DNA from: Anodontia alba
Lineage: Eukaryota; Mollusca; Bivalvia; Lucinida; Lucinidae
Direction of reading: 5' to 3'
Length of the DNA: 64,000 nt
Assembly: GCA_964016985.1 (NCBI GenBank)
Contig: OZ024831.1
Location: forward strand, 28,624,633-28,688,632
The notes under the pieces were generated by a model. It saw only the letters and a list, made by a program, of their open reading frames with translations, made no database searches and was not told the DNA's origin. How positions within the stretch are numbered: the first letter of the stretch is position 1; each line of letters starts with the position of its first letter. The translations under genes were made by a program, and so were the position numbers. This document shows, one piece after another, positions 1 to 12,600 of the stretch.

Positions 1-528
1 CATAGCTCTTGATAAGGGGCTTTGATATCCTGATACCCACTCATATCTGGACCTATGATTCATGCTCCTTTTACAACTACTGATAGCCTTTTCTTTCAAC
101 AAATTGTCACAATCAAAAGAAAATGTGCTGACCCTTGGCCAAGTATTATAGCACAGCTTTTGGCAAATGGTGTCAACTGGGTATTCTCCAAGTTGCTTTT
201 CAGTAAAATTTTGCCAACAAATAGCTAAGCAAAATATTTTAGTCTCAAAGTTTCTAGTGGATCTTTAATCAGTAGCATTTTATCAATATGACACTGTCTC
301 TATCAAATGGCCACAGCTTCTGGACAGAAAAGATAATCATTTCACTGTCTGTTATTAGCCATTTTTGCCATTCTACCATGTATTTTGTGAAACAAATGCA
401 CTAAAAAACAAAATTCAGGCAAAATAAAAGTATGAAAAAAACTTTTTTGAAATTTTAGAACAATTACCATATATTAGTAATCAAAAGTAGGGTTATGTCA
501 ATGACTAGCACACTCCAACTGAACTTAC
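1..528. other. Intron after the transmembrane exon
   Basis: Downstream of the phase-1 donor of the transmembrane exon. No further exon or clear repeat family member was recognised. The tail exons should lie to the left of the window. Confidence 0.6.
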
Positions 529-657
529 TTTTGTTTCGTTGTCTACGTCTACAGAGAACCACAATGAGAATGACTAGCAATACAACTAGGATCCCAGCAC
601 ACACACATCCTATAACTACTACTGCCGTTGCCGAAAGGTCCTTGCTACTTGGTTGAT
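529..657 (-). CDS. Exon: transmembrane helix and juxtamembrane tail
   Basis: Encodes YQPSSKDLSATA, a hydrophobic run VVVIGCVCAGILVVLLVI followed by LIVVL, then CRRRQRNK. The helix with a basic stop-transfer sequence gives a type I orientation. Acceptor ttttcag, donor GTAAGT, phase 1-1. It lies 36.5 kb from the previous exon; the phase and the sense of the domain order fit, but no transcript confirms the join. Confidence 0.82.
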
Positions 658-3600
658 CTGAAAATAAAACAAAGACTATTTCACTTTTCTGAAAATACAA
701 GTATTTACTACTGATACTGTATTCAGAGGAAACACAGATTAGACTGCTCCTAAGGATATTTGAATATTATAGTTCCAGAAAAAAGGGGGTATTCAGAAAC
801 ATTATCCAGATAACATAGCTAAGGCACTTCCAAACAGTACCCACAACATACTGAAAAGGTGCCTAAAGTGGAGCAAAATTATATATATTTTATTCATCTA
901 AACAGTGCAACAGTATTTGACATTTCATGTGAATCACCTTCACAGAAGACTATTAACATGAAATGACGATTCCTATTTTCTGTGAAAAAATAATGCTTTA
1001 AAACATTGTCTGGTAATATTTAACTTTAAGATTCAAAAGAAATGGCAGTACAGCAGAAAAAGTTGGCTTTCCCAAGTCGCCCTTATGAACAAATATTTAT
1101 TATGTTTGTCCCAAAGATCAACTAAGTTTACATTTTTTGTTAAGTACATGTATATTTATTTAAATATGGTAATCATTCATTATTTGAACTAGTCATACAG
1201 AAAACAGAGCAAATCTAACATCAGTGGCCTAGAGCAGCAAGTACTTTTAGGCAGTTATGTGCAGGGGTCGGGTGGGGGTGGGCACTGCTGTTTGCCAATC
1301 TGGCCTGATCTGGGCCTTCCTTGATTTAAAACACTAAGAAGTTCTACAAAAGTGTGTGTTTATGTTTTGATTTTTTCATAAAATAAATTAAATTTTAGCT
1401 TGCTCTAGGCAAATTTTACTTAAAGATAAATTTCTGGCTGAAATTTTACATTTTGCAGTCTTGGGGCAATTCAACACTCTGTCTGATTAAAAACTGCCAT
1501 TTCTTTTGTCACTGCAGAAAACAGTTGATACAAATTGTCACTGAAGAGCAAATTTGCATCAAATATGAAACCATAATTTTTTTGGGAAAAAAAAAGAAAA
1601 AAAAAAGATCTTTTAATATTGTCAGCTGAGGATATTTTTTCCAGCATACCAAAGTTAAAACATATTAAGCTATACTTTAGACTCCCTGTTATGTACCTTG
1701 ACCTTTCACCTGTGACCAAGCAAGGTAAGGTTACAATGTAGTGAACACAATAAATGTCACCAGTTACAAGTTCCCATCAATCAGTCACTAATGGCCCACT
1801 CTAGTATAGCTGTGTAACCCATCTTTATCTTGCTGTTATTTGAAATAACCCAGTTTAGAAAGAATAAAATCCCCCATTCTGTATATTGGAATAGTCCAAT
1901 TTCAAATTTAGGTATGTCAGGCTATATGGTTTAGATATTCCTACAGGAAAACATATGCAAACAGTGGAGACCCTGATCAGATGCAGCAATTGCAGCATCT
2001 GATCTTGGTCTCCACTGTTTGCAATTTGAATCAGCGGAAGGAGAGAATGAACATAGAAAATATTTAATGATCAAATCTCCAAGAAAGAATGTTGCCGACC
2101 TGGCGGGGGTCCAACCCGCAACCTCCTGATCACTATTTGGATGCGCATCCAAGTGAGCCACTGAGGCCTGCAATAGAACTTTCAGTTGAAAAAAGTGCCT
2201 AAGGTGAAACTTTGCTATGGTCTTCACTATAAAATTTGTGGAATCAACACACTTTCAATGGGATGGGGATTTGGAGTGGGGTGGGGAGGAGGCAACTGTC
2301 AAAAATGTTTTAGCTTCCCTCTGAAAATGGGTCTACTCTAAAAGGAAAGAATTTGTTCTCCCTTGGCAGTAAATTCTTTCCTTTTAGAGTAAACCTCTTT
2401 TCAGATGGGAATACTCATTTGATTCACTTTGGTTTAACAGCATGTTATCTGGAGCTGTAGGAGTAGAATGCTGTGTGAATGAACATCTATTTTTGTACAT
2501 ATACAAACTGGCACTTGTTTCCAAAAATGTTGCCATTATTATGTTTTTGTTGTTGTAAAGAATCCTTAATGGACAAACTGATATGTATTATTGTGTTGGG
2601 GTTTAACGACACGTCAACCCATGAGGGTCATTTTGTGTCGTAAACTGATATGTATGAAAAGGCCTTGTTTTATTCTTATTTCCTCATAGAACATATGTTT
2701 TGGATATTTGTTAGAATTGCCTCTCTGAGGCAATTCTAACAAATATCCAAAACATATGTTGCTTGAAGATTTTATGCAATGTTTTTGCATAATTTCTCAT
2801 TAACCGTCACTTTTTGAGCCAAGGTTTTGTGACATTCAAATTGTCATTATAACGAATTTTGTTGTCGTATCGAGTGTCGGTGTAAAGAGGGTTGACTGTA
2901 TACTGTATTTTTAGTATGCACAGCCAATGTTTCCTGGAAGGAAGTCTTACAAAAAACACTTTAAGTATCCCTTAATATGCCTCTTTCTTCAATTTAAGGG
3001 TTTAATGAATATCGACTGTGTTTTAAATTAGTGTCCTGTGGCCATGGTAACCAATCTGTTACTGCTTAAAATGTCAAGTTATCTTCATCAAGTGCTATGA
3101 GAAGTACCAAAAAATTTCAGGCTAACAAGAAAATGTACATGATGCTGTAACGGGCTAAGGCCTGTAAGCATGCTCTTGATAAGAGGGGTAGGCTAATAAA
3201 TATTTTCTTTCTTTCTCCATGAAAATGTTCATATATGTTGTGTTGTAGGTATGCACTGGAATTGCCTCAGTGAGGCGACTCCAATTAACCTTCAAGATGT
3301 TGAAACAGTGTTGAAAAGCACAGCTCTAGATAAGGTGCTTTTTTAACTAAAAGTACATAAAATGTATCACCTTTTCCTTATTTCTCTACAAAAAGTTACC
3401 TTGTGGTGCTTATTAGAAGGGCCTGGCCCAGGTGCTTCTAATTAACCACTGCTTACAAATGTATGTTTTCATGCAGAAATAAGAATCATATATATCCAGA
3501 CACACTTATCTAGAGCTATTAAAAACATGTCTAATCTAGGGCTATGCATGGCATAATGTTGGTTTTCTTTTGTCTCCAACATAGCCCCAGATAAGAGGTG

Positions 3601-6600
3601 GTATCCAGATAATATTTTTCTTATTCTCCAGGTAGACATATGTTGTGGGCACTCATTAGAAGTGCCTCATTGAGGCACTTCTAATGAGTGCCCACAACAT
3701 ATGTTTCCATGGAGAAATAAGAACAATATAAGTGCTTTTCGGATGAAAAAAAAAAGAGCTTTAGCTGGAGCTATGCTCCATCTCAAAGAAACTGTGTGAA
3801 ACATGGTATGCTTCACTTGGAGAACATAAGAAAACATGCTCCTGTCTTGTTAAATTTAACTGTTGGAGAATTAGAAATATTAGGAAGAAATAAATCGATA
3901 ACACATGTCAGTGAATCAAAGTTTGGCTTGTAGGAAGTACCAACTCTGTTCTGAACAAAACAGTATCTGTAGTTCTAATGTTCTAGATAAGAGGCATTTG
4001 CTTCAGCCAAAAGTATTGTTTGTTTGTGTTGAAGTTTTACGGCCCAGTCAACCCAATGGGGTCATGTTGAGCGCAGTCAGTTTACCTAACCACATGTTTA
4101 CTGGGCAGGCTTAGTCCTCTAAGCTGTTAACCAGTACTGTGCACATTCTTTTGCCAGAAACTGACAACTGCCCTTCTTGAATCAGCAGAAGGGAGAGAAT
4201 GACCGTAGAAAATATTTCATGATCAATCTCCACGAAAGAATGTTGCCGACCTCAGCGGGGGTTGAACCCGCGACCTCCCCACGCATCCAACTGAGCCACC
4301 ATGGCCGGCTCCCAAAAGCACTGATATTTTTTTTTAATTCTCAAGGAAAGCGTTTGTTGTGGGTATTCATTAGAAGTGCCTCTATGACCTCTATGAGGCA
4401 CTTCTAATTAGAACAGCATACATTTTCCTAGAGAAATAAGAAAATACTCAGCTGAATATCGTCTTATCTAGAGCTAATGACTGAAAGCAGCACTGATGGT
4501 AGGAAAATCTTGTAAATCTGGGTTTGGGAGTTCAAAGGAATTCTTCTCATGAATTTATAGTGGGCTTTTTGGTGTGTGTTTTGTTTATTTTATTTTATTT
4601 GCACAAGCCTTTATCAATTTATCATCTTATCATCATCTCAAAATGACTGAAATACAATTGTTAGGGTGTTAACCCTTGTCCTGCTGAACCCAGATATGTC
4701 CTACCTTTGCAAACAGAGTAGATCCAAATCTGTTGACTTCTGCATAAGCCAACTGATCTGGATCTGCACTGTTTGCCATTAAGTATCTAAATATTTATCA
4801 ACAATCTGGCTCAAGTAATCTGATTGGCTGAAAATTAGAAACGGGTGTGGCATCTTAATTTATTCAGCAGAACAAGGGTTAAAATGGTAAAACATCAGAT
4901 TAGAAATCCTAAAATTTAATAACTCCATTTTACTACTTCTTAATTGATCTAAAAATTGCTAATGAGTGGCAAACAGTGTAGATCCTGATCAGAGGCCTCA
5001 TTCTGTGGCTTCTGATCTGGGTCAACAAAATCCTGTGGTATATGTTTTCATGAAATTAGACAAAAATAACATTTTCTTTTGTCAAATAGGGTCTAATCTG
5101 AGTATTTGAAAGATAATGCTTAATCCTTGTCCTGCTGAATAAATTAAGATGCCACACCCTTTTCAAATATTCAGCCAATCAGATTACTTGATCCAGATTG
5201 ACATAAATTCACATACTGAATGACAAACAGTGCAGATCCAGATCAGTTGGCTTCAAGCCAACTGATCTGGAACTACAGTGTTTACAAAGGCAGTGTATAT
5301 CTGGGTTCAGCAAGACAAGGGCTGGTGTTCACATTTTGTCAAACAAAAACTGACAGTTCCCACCTTAAGTTTCTCTATTTTCTTTCAATAGCTTGAGCTT
5401 CTTTATCAATCATTCATTTCAAACCTAATGTATTTTATATTTGGATAACAAGAGATGCCTAAAGAAATCTCTTATTACACAAAAGATTAAATCAACTGTT
5501 CAAACTTAAAAAAAAAAAAGAAGTTTTGTAATGTATCAATAGCAAGTGTCATTTTAAACTTTACTTCTCTCTGGGCTAATTCAGCAGATGACAAATTGAA
5601 GCTATTCTTCTTATTTTTCCCAGAAAACAAGATCTGACACTTCATGCAAATTGTCTCCAAAAGAGACAATATGCATGAAATGTCAAATCCTGTTTTCTGA
5701 GAAAAATAAGAAAAATATTTAAAAATGTCATCTGCTGAAAATTTTTTACCGAGTGCTAAGCATTAAACAGTCCTTAGCTCTAGAAAATATGCTTTCTTTA
5801 ACTATTTCATAGCTCCTTATACGCGGGAGTATCAGTAAATATTTTTCTTATTTCTCTAATGGATACAAATGTGGATACTTATTAGAAGCATCTCACTGAG
5901 GCACTTCTAACGAGTATCACAAAATATTTTTTTCTGGAAAATAAGAAAAATATCAATAGTTTTTGGTTGAAATACAAGAGGTATTTTCCTTATTTATCCA
6001 TGAAAATGCATGTTGTATGTACTTCCAATAAGTACCCATTGACAGGTTTTTGTGGAGAAATAAGAATATATTTATCTGGATAACCTTCTTAACCCTAGTC
6101 CTGCTGAACCTGGATAAATCCTGCCTTTGCAAACAGTGTAGATCCAGATCAGTTGGCTTCTTCAGAAGCCAACTGATCTGGATCTGCACCGTTTGCCTTT
6201 CAGTATGCAAATTTATATCACCAATCTGGATCAAGTGATCTGATTGGCTGAAAATTAGAAGTGGGTGTGGCATCTCATATTCAGGAGGACAAGGGTTAAA
6301 TACAGCTATGGATTATTATTTTATAAGCCCCTAAATGAAAATGAGTAAAACTGTGGAAGATATTCTAAAAATCTTCCCTGAACAGGATGCCCTATTTGAA
6401 CCTTTTCAAATAAGTAACATAAATCAGCTTAACAACTCAAGTAGCTTAAAATAAGATTTATTTTTTAAAGTTCTTTGCACATTAAACAAAAATATTGGCA
6501 GAACTACAGAGTTAGTACCCTTTAGGCATTAATGTACGGCTGGCTGAACAAGATTATGATCTCAGTTTGCACTGTAGGTGGAAATAAACTTCAGTTTTCA

Positions 6601-9600
6601 ACACATATGCACAAGGTCCTTCCAATAATTTATATTTAACTTCAATACCCCTTCTTATCTGTCCCCAATCTGAAAATTGACAATGGAACACATTAAATTC
6701 AATGAAGATGGGCCTAAAGATAAATAAAGTTATTGTATGTTGTTGTTCACAAACAAAAGAACTGAGACAACCCAAAGATCTGTGAAGAGCATTCAAAGAG
6801 GGATAAAATATATTCATGTCAATGAAAGACAGAAATAATGCAGTCGTCAAAACCACTATAATATTTATGCTAAATATTGAGACATCTTCACTCCTTACCA
6901 TACTTGTCCTAAAATTTGAACACTCCATTTTACTACACTGTCACCTCTTTATCAAATGGTTCATTATAAGATGCTTTTTTATATAAGTAACTTCTCTGTA
7001 AGATGATTTATTATAAGATGGTTTTGAATACAAGACAGTTTAAAAGTGGACCCAAAAAGTGTTGTATCCAAACAAAAATGTATAGCTTATATAGAAGAAT
7101 GGCCATTTTAATAATTAAATTTAGCATGATAAAAGTTAACCCTGCATATTTTTAACCTTTACCACTCTCTGGGCTATTTCAGCAGATGACAAACTGGTGA
7201 TAGTGATAGTTTTCTTATTTTTCCCAGAAAACAGAATTTGACATTTCATACAAATTACTTCCATTGGAGACAATTTGCATGAAATGTCAAAACCTGTTTT
7301 CTGGGAAAAATATTTCAATATGTCATCTGCTGAATATTTTACCCAGAGTGCTAAGCGTAAATTCATATAGTGGCTGGCCGCTATCAAAATTATCCCCTCG
7401 CACATAAAAGGTTACTGTAACTTCCCGAATACAAAACAAAAAACTGCTTTCTTTTCTCTAATAATTATCATAATAAAAAGTTAGGTAGGATATATAATTC
7501 GAACTTTACATGCTATTTCACAGTAAATTATGCTAAGTCACAGATTCAAACCTGAGCTGAGGAGAATGAAAAAACTATAAATTTTGCCTTTTGACAGCAA
7601 GGGTTTCAGTGACAGAGTTTTAAGGTGACTGGATACACTTGATAGATTTTCTGCCAATTTATACAAGGAAGACAACTTTTGTGACTTCCTGTTTACTTTC
7701 CTGCACATGCAACCAATCCCTTTCGGAAAAAAACCTCCAAAAGGAGTCCACTCTAAAAAGACAATTTGCTCCAAGTGGGCTGTAAATTCTTTCCTTTTAG
7801 AGTGGACTTAAAATAGCCCTCCCTTGAAAGTGTATCAATTCACCTTAAATTTCAACAAAGGTATGCTTTTGTACTACTTCTGAAATTCTGCTGAGGCAAG
7901 TGTTCTCCAATTTCTGAATATGGTGGTTTAACTCTAGTCCTGCTGAACCTGGATAAACCCTGCCTTTGCAAACAATGTAAATCCAGATCAGTTGGCTTCT
8001 AAGAAGCCAACTGATCTGGATCTGCACTGTTTGCCATTAAGTATGTGAATTTATATCAACAATCTGGAGCAAGGAATCTGACTGGCAGAAAATTTGAAAA
8101 AGGTGTGGCATCTTAATTTATTCTGCAGGACAAGGGTTAAGGTCAGGCTCATTTCCTTTTCATGTAATTCAACTTCAAGTTGCTACAAATCCTTCACCAA
8201 AACTACTTCAGTAAACTTATACCATAGCAGAATTAGAATGTCATAATTCTAGATCAGATTTTTAATCAAAACATTGTCGCTATTTTTTTTCATGAAAACA
8301 TTATTAGGTCCTCATCAGTCTGCCTCAGTGATGCACATCTACTGAGTGCCCACAACATATTTTTGGGCAAAACATGGAAAATGGATACCTTTCTCATGAT
8401 ATGCAAACAGGGATGACATTTTACCATATAAATTTGAACCTGCTGGATTTAGTAGAATAAATGAGAAGGAACTTATTGCTGTGCCCCCCTTCTTCCCCCC
8501 CCCCCCCCTACCCCCACCCAACCCAAAGAAAATAGGGCTTGATGTTGTCCAAATTAGTTGAAGATGATAAAACCCTTAATTTCCATAGCTCAAGACAAGA
8601 AATATGAATCTAGTTAACCTTTTCACATTGTTCCTGGGTGGACTCTAAGTCCTCTAAGTAGTTAACTGGTCTGGCTAATTTTCTAATTTTTGCCTAGTGA
8701 GGTAGTTTCATGTATTTGCTGACTTGACAAATAATTTATATTAGAAGACACAAAGATTCCACCCAAGATAAAGAAGATGGCAATGCAGATAACACAAGAA
8801 ATGAAAGACTCAACAAGCCATTTCCACCAAAATATCAACACTCAGTAGACAGTGCCTTCTACATAACCACAGGCCATTAGCACAAATTAGAATCTTTATA
8901 CAATAATTTCAAGTAGTAATAATTGCTACAATTATCATATTGGTGTTCTGGCATTATAAAAATTACTGAAATAAGAGTTGCTAATAGTACTGTTCCTTGT
9001 GAAAATCAAATACTACCAGAATAGTTCCTTAATTACCAGTGCATTACTCTAGATAAGTATTGATATCTCATTTCTCCATGAAAACATATGTTATGGTAGT
9101 CATCAGAGGCGCTTCTGATGGTTACCACAATTTAAGTTTTTTGTGGAGAAATAAGAAAATATTTATCCAGATAAGCCTCTTATCTGGTGTTATGCTTATG
9201 ACAATCAAAACAATTTTAGATTATTCCTAATGACTACAAAATTGGCTATCATTCATTTAATTATTTTAAACTGAATAATACCATAGAGCAGTCAATAGGA
9301 AAGCAATTTTCATTACAAGAATTAAACTTTTAACAAACTATAATTTTCCATTAATGCCAGTTAACCCTTTAAGCCATATTCAGACACATTATCTCCTTGC
9401 CACTAAAATTTTAAGTCCCTGTTGATGTGTCTAAAACACTAATGGATAAATACAGCATCTGATCTGGGTCTACACTGTTTACTCAGGCCTGTGTGTATGA
9501 ATACTTAGGGTAAATACAGTACTTTGCAAACATCATGAAAGTCATTTCAGAATTTGCATCAAGATACCTGCACTGTGATGGAAGGCAATATTACCGTATT

Positions 9601-12600
9601 TCCATTAGAAATTTTTCTGGAGGTGGTCCATTTCGCTTTATCAAAATGCAAAGTCCCTTGGGCATTAATCAGAATAAAAAAGGTAACATATTTAAAATGG
9701 GCATCTGAGTAAATTTGTATACTATGTGAACATATATACATAGAAAAGAACAAAGCTACAAATATTTTTACTTATCAAATGCTATAATTAATTTGGCACC
9801 TGAATAGCAAAAGCTTTGAATAGGTACAATGTAATATAGAATCCACGTGTCTGAGCATGTGAAATGCTTTTCAGTAAACTATTTTCTCACAAATTTCCAG
9901 AGTTATTCTGGTTTTAATTAAATCCCGACGGGAGTCACACTGGTGCATTTGCTCTCACTAATACCTAGCTTAGCAAATCAATTCAGAATATTGCCCTATA
10001 ATAAGAACTGAACTTTTTTTTTTTACTAGTAATAACATTTTGATTTTATTTTTTTTATTTATTTTTTTTATTTTCCTAGAGAAAATAAGACTTGGCATTT
10101 CATGTGAATTTCATCTGCTGCAGATGATTCACATGAAATGCCAAGTCTTATTTTCTCTGAAAAAAAATAATAATAAATAGAATGTTGTCTGCTATAATTT
10201 TGCTTAGTGCTATAGGCACTGAAAATATTTGACTTGGGCTTCAAATAACCATAGTGCTACATTTTCAAGTTTTGTCAAATATTTACGAAAAAGCTTAGAA
10301 GGAGCTGGCTCCCATTCCAGATAGAACTGATTGGTATCTAATATTTACAAAAAAGCTTTACTGGTATTAAGTGTTCTGTAGTACTTTGACAGTCATCAAC
10401 ACTCTACCCCCACAGGATGTCTATGTCAGTTTAACTTTTACCCTTTCCGGGCCAAATCAGCAGATGACAAATTGATGATTTTTTTATCATTTTTCCCAGA
10501 AAATAAGCTTTAATATTCTGTGCAAATGTTCTCCTTATGGGACAATTTGCATGAAATGTCAAAGCCTATTTTCTGGGAAACATTTTAAAATGTCATCTGC
10601 TGAACATATTACTCAGATGCAGTCTAATGAGAATCCATTTCATGTTTTCATGAAAAATATTGATATTAATATACATTTGCTCATTCAGAAGAAAAATCTC
10701 TCCTTTTTATAACTCCAGATTTAGCCCTTTTTCATCTAAAAGGTATTGCTATTTTTCTTATTTCTCAACAAAAACATGTTGTTGTGCTCATTAGAAGTGC
10801 CTCAAAGAGTACCAACAACATGTTTTCATGGAGAAATAACATTTTTTTTTTTACCAGGACCCAGTTGTTCACAGCTAACGACATCGTTAGTTAACGATTT
10901 GTTAAAATTTACATCGAGTGATACGCAAATATTCTGAATTTTTTTGCTGAAAAAAATGTGAGTGCAAAAGCTACTCACATTTTTTCAGCAAAACATACCA
11001 GAATATTGTGTATTGAATCCGCTAAAACAGTTAATGAAATGACCCTTAACAAGCTCATTAAGCTAACAACGCTTTGAACAAATGGGCCTGATATCCCTTC
11101 CCATCTGGAGCTATAAATTTTTATTAAAAAATAAAAAACCTAATGTGGAGAAAGGGGGGAAATATTAATATATTCAACTTGACCAAAGCCCGAATTTAAC
11201 CACTTATCTTAACTTTATTAGCATTCTCTCGAGGTTAAGTAGGTAGGTGAATTTGTTAGTAAACATCTTCATTTACCCAGACACCCAGGCTATACTATCT
11301 GTCACTTTCCCTCGCTGTCCTGCTACTCTTCCTTTGTCAAACATCTTAGTTACCAAAACCTCATGTGGAATTTTCTATTGTAAGCTTTTGTAGGTCATAG
11401 CTCCAGATTACATGTACATGTAATTTTCACTTACCAAATATACCACAGAACACATGTATATCCTAAGTACTCATACAGACAGACCTGAACCAACAGTAGA
11501 CCCAGATCAGATGCTGCATTCTGCAGTTTTTACAATGTTTGCTTCTCTTCCAACAGCTTTTAACCCTTATCCTGCTGAATAAATTAATTAAGCCACACCC
11601 ATTTCTGACAATCCACTAATCCACTAATCAGATTTCTTGTTATAATGTATTCATTCAATTCACAAACTGCATGACAAACAGTGTAGATTCTGATCAAAGC
11701 CATCTGATCTGGATCTACACTGTTTGCAAAGGTACATGTAGGGGTTGTCGTGTTCAGCAGGATATGGGTTAAACAGATCTACAGGTAGTAGCATGGACTT
11801 TCAAATTTTAGGACAATTGTGGTGAGGAACTGAGGATCTACACTGTTTGCAAAGGTAGGGGTTGTTGTGTTCAGCAGGATAAGGGTTAAACAGATCTACA
11901 GGTAGTAGCATGGATAGCATGGACTTTCAAATTTTAGGACAAGTGTGGTGAGGAACTGAGGCTCTACACTGTTTGCAAAGGTAGGGGTAGTCGTGTTCAG
12001 CAGGATAAGGGTTAAACAGATCTACAGGTAGTAGCATGGATAGATTGGACTTTCAAATTTTAGGACAAGTGTGGTGAGGAACTGAGGTGTCAGAATATTT
12101 AGTGTAAAATACAGTACATACATGTCTTTTCTCAAGAAGTAAGAAAAGCCTTTATCTGCTGTGACAACATGGGCCCAGTTGTTCAAAGCTAACGACGTCG
12201 TTAGTTAACGATTCGTTAAAATTTACATCGAGTGATACGCAAATATTCTGAAATTTTTTGCTGAAAAAAATGTGAGTAGCTTTTGCAGCGCAAAAGCTAC
12301 TCACATTTTTTCAGCAAAAAATTTCAGAAAATTGTATATTGAATCCGCTAAAATAGTTAACGAAATGGCCCTTAACGAGCTCGTTAAGCTAACCACGCTT
12401 TGAACAACTGGGCCCTGAATAACTAAATTTTCAAACAATGTTCTTGATTTTTCATATTCATTTAATCATGACTGAACATCACAATTTATTGTGTGCTGGT
12501 ATTTTCATGGCTAAAGAATCCAATTTATGGAGATGATGCAGCCTATAGTATTTCCCTATATATTCAGACACCTTCACTTCTTACTCTACTTGCCCCAAAC

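Larger units (their letters stand above)
11443..12118. repeat. PAL-G element disrupted by PAL-B and a local triplication
   Basis: The left arm (TACTCATACAGACAGACC, CAGTAGACCCAGATCAGATG) runs to 11559. The right arm (ACAGATCTACAGGTAGTAGC, TTTCAAATTTTAGGACAA) resumes after PAL-B at 11772. The junction is then repeated in tandem up to about 12095. Confidence 0.7.

Noticed and set aside
6050..6273. Frames on both strands around 6050-6273
   Set aside because: Both arise from the PAL-B palindrome, which reads similarly on either strand.
6554..6928. 124-codon minus-strand frame
   Set aside because: No domain or membrane topology that makes sense, no supporting splice sites, and it ends near a PAL-N half; judged a chance frame.
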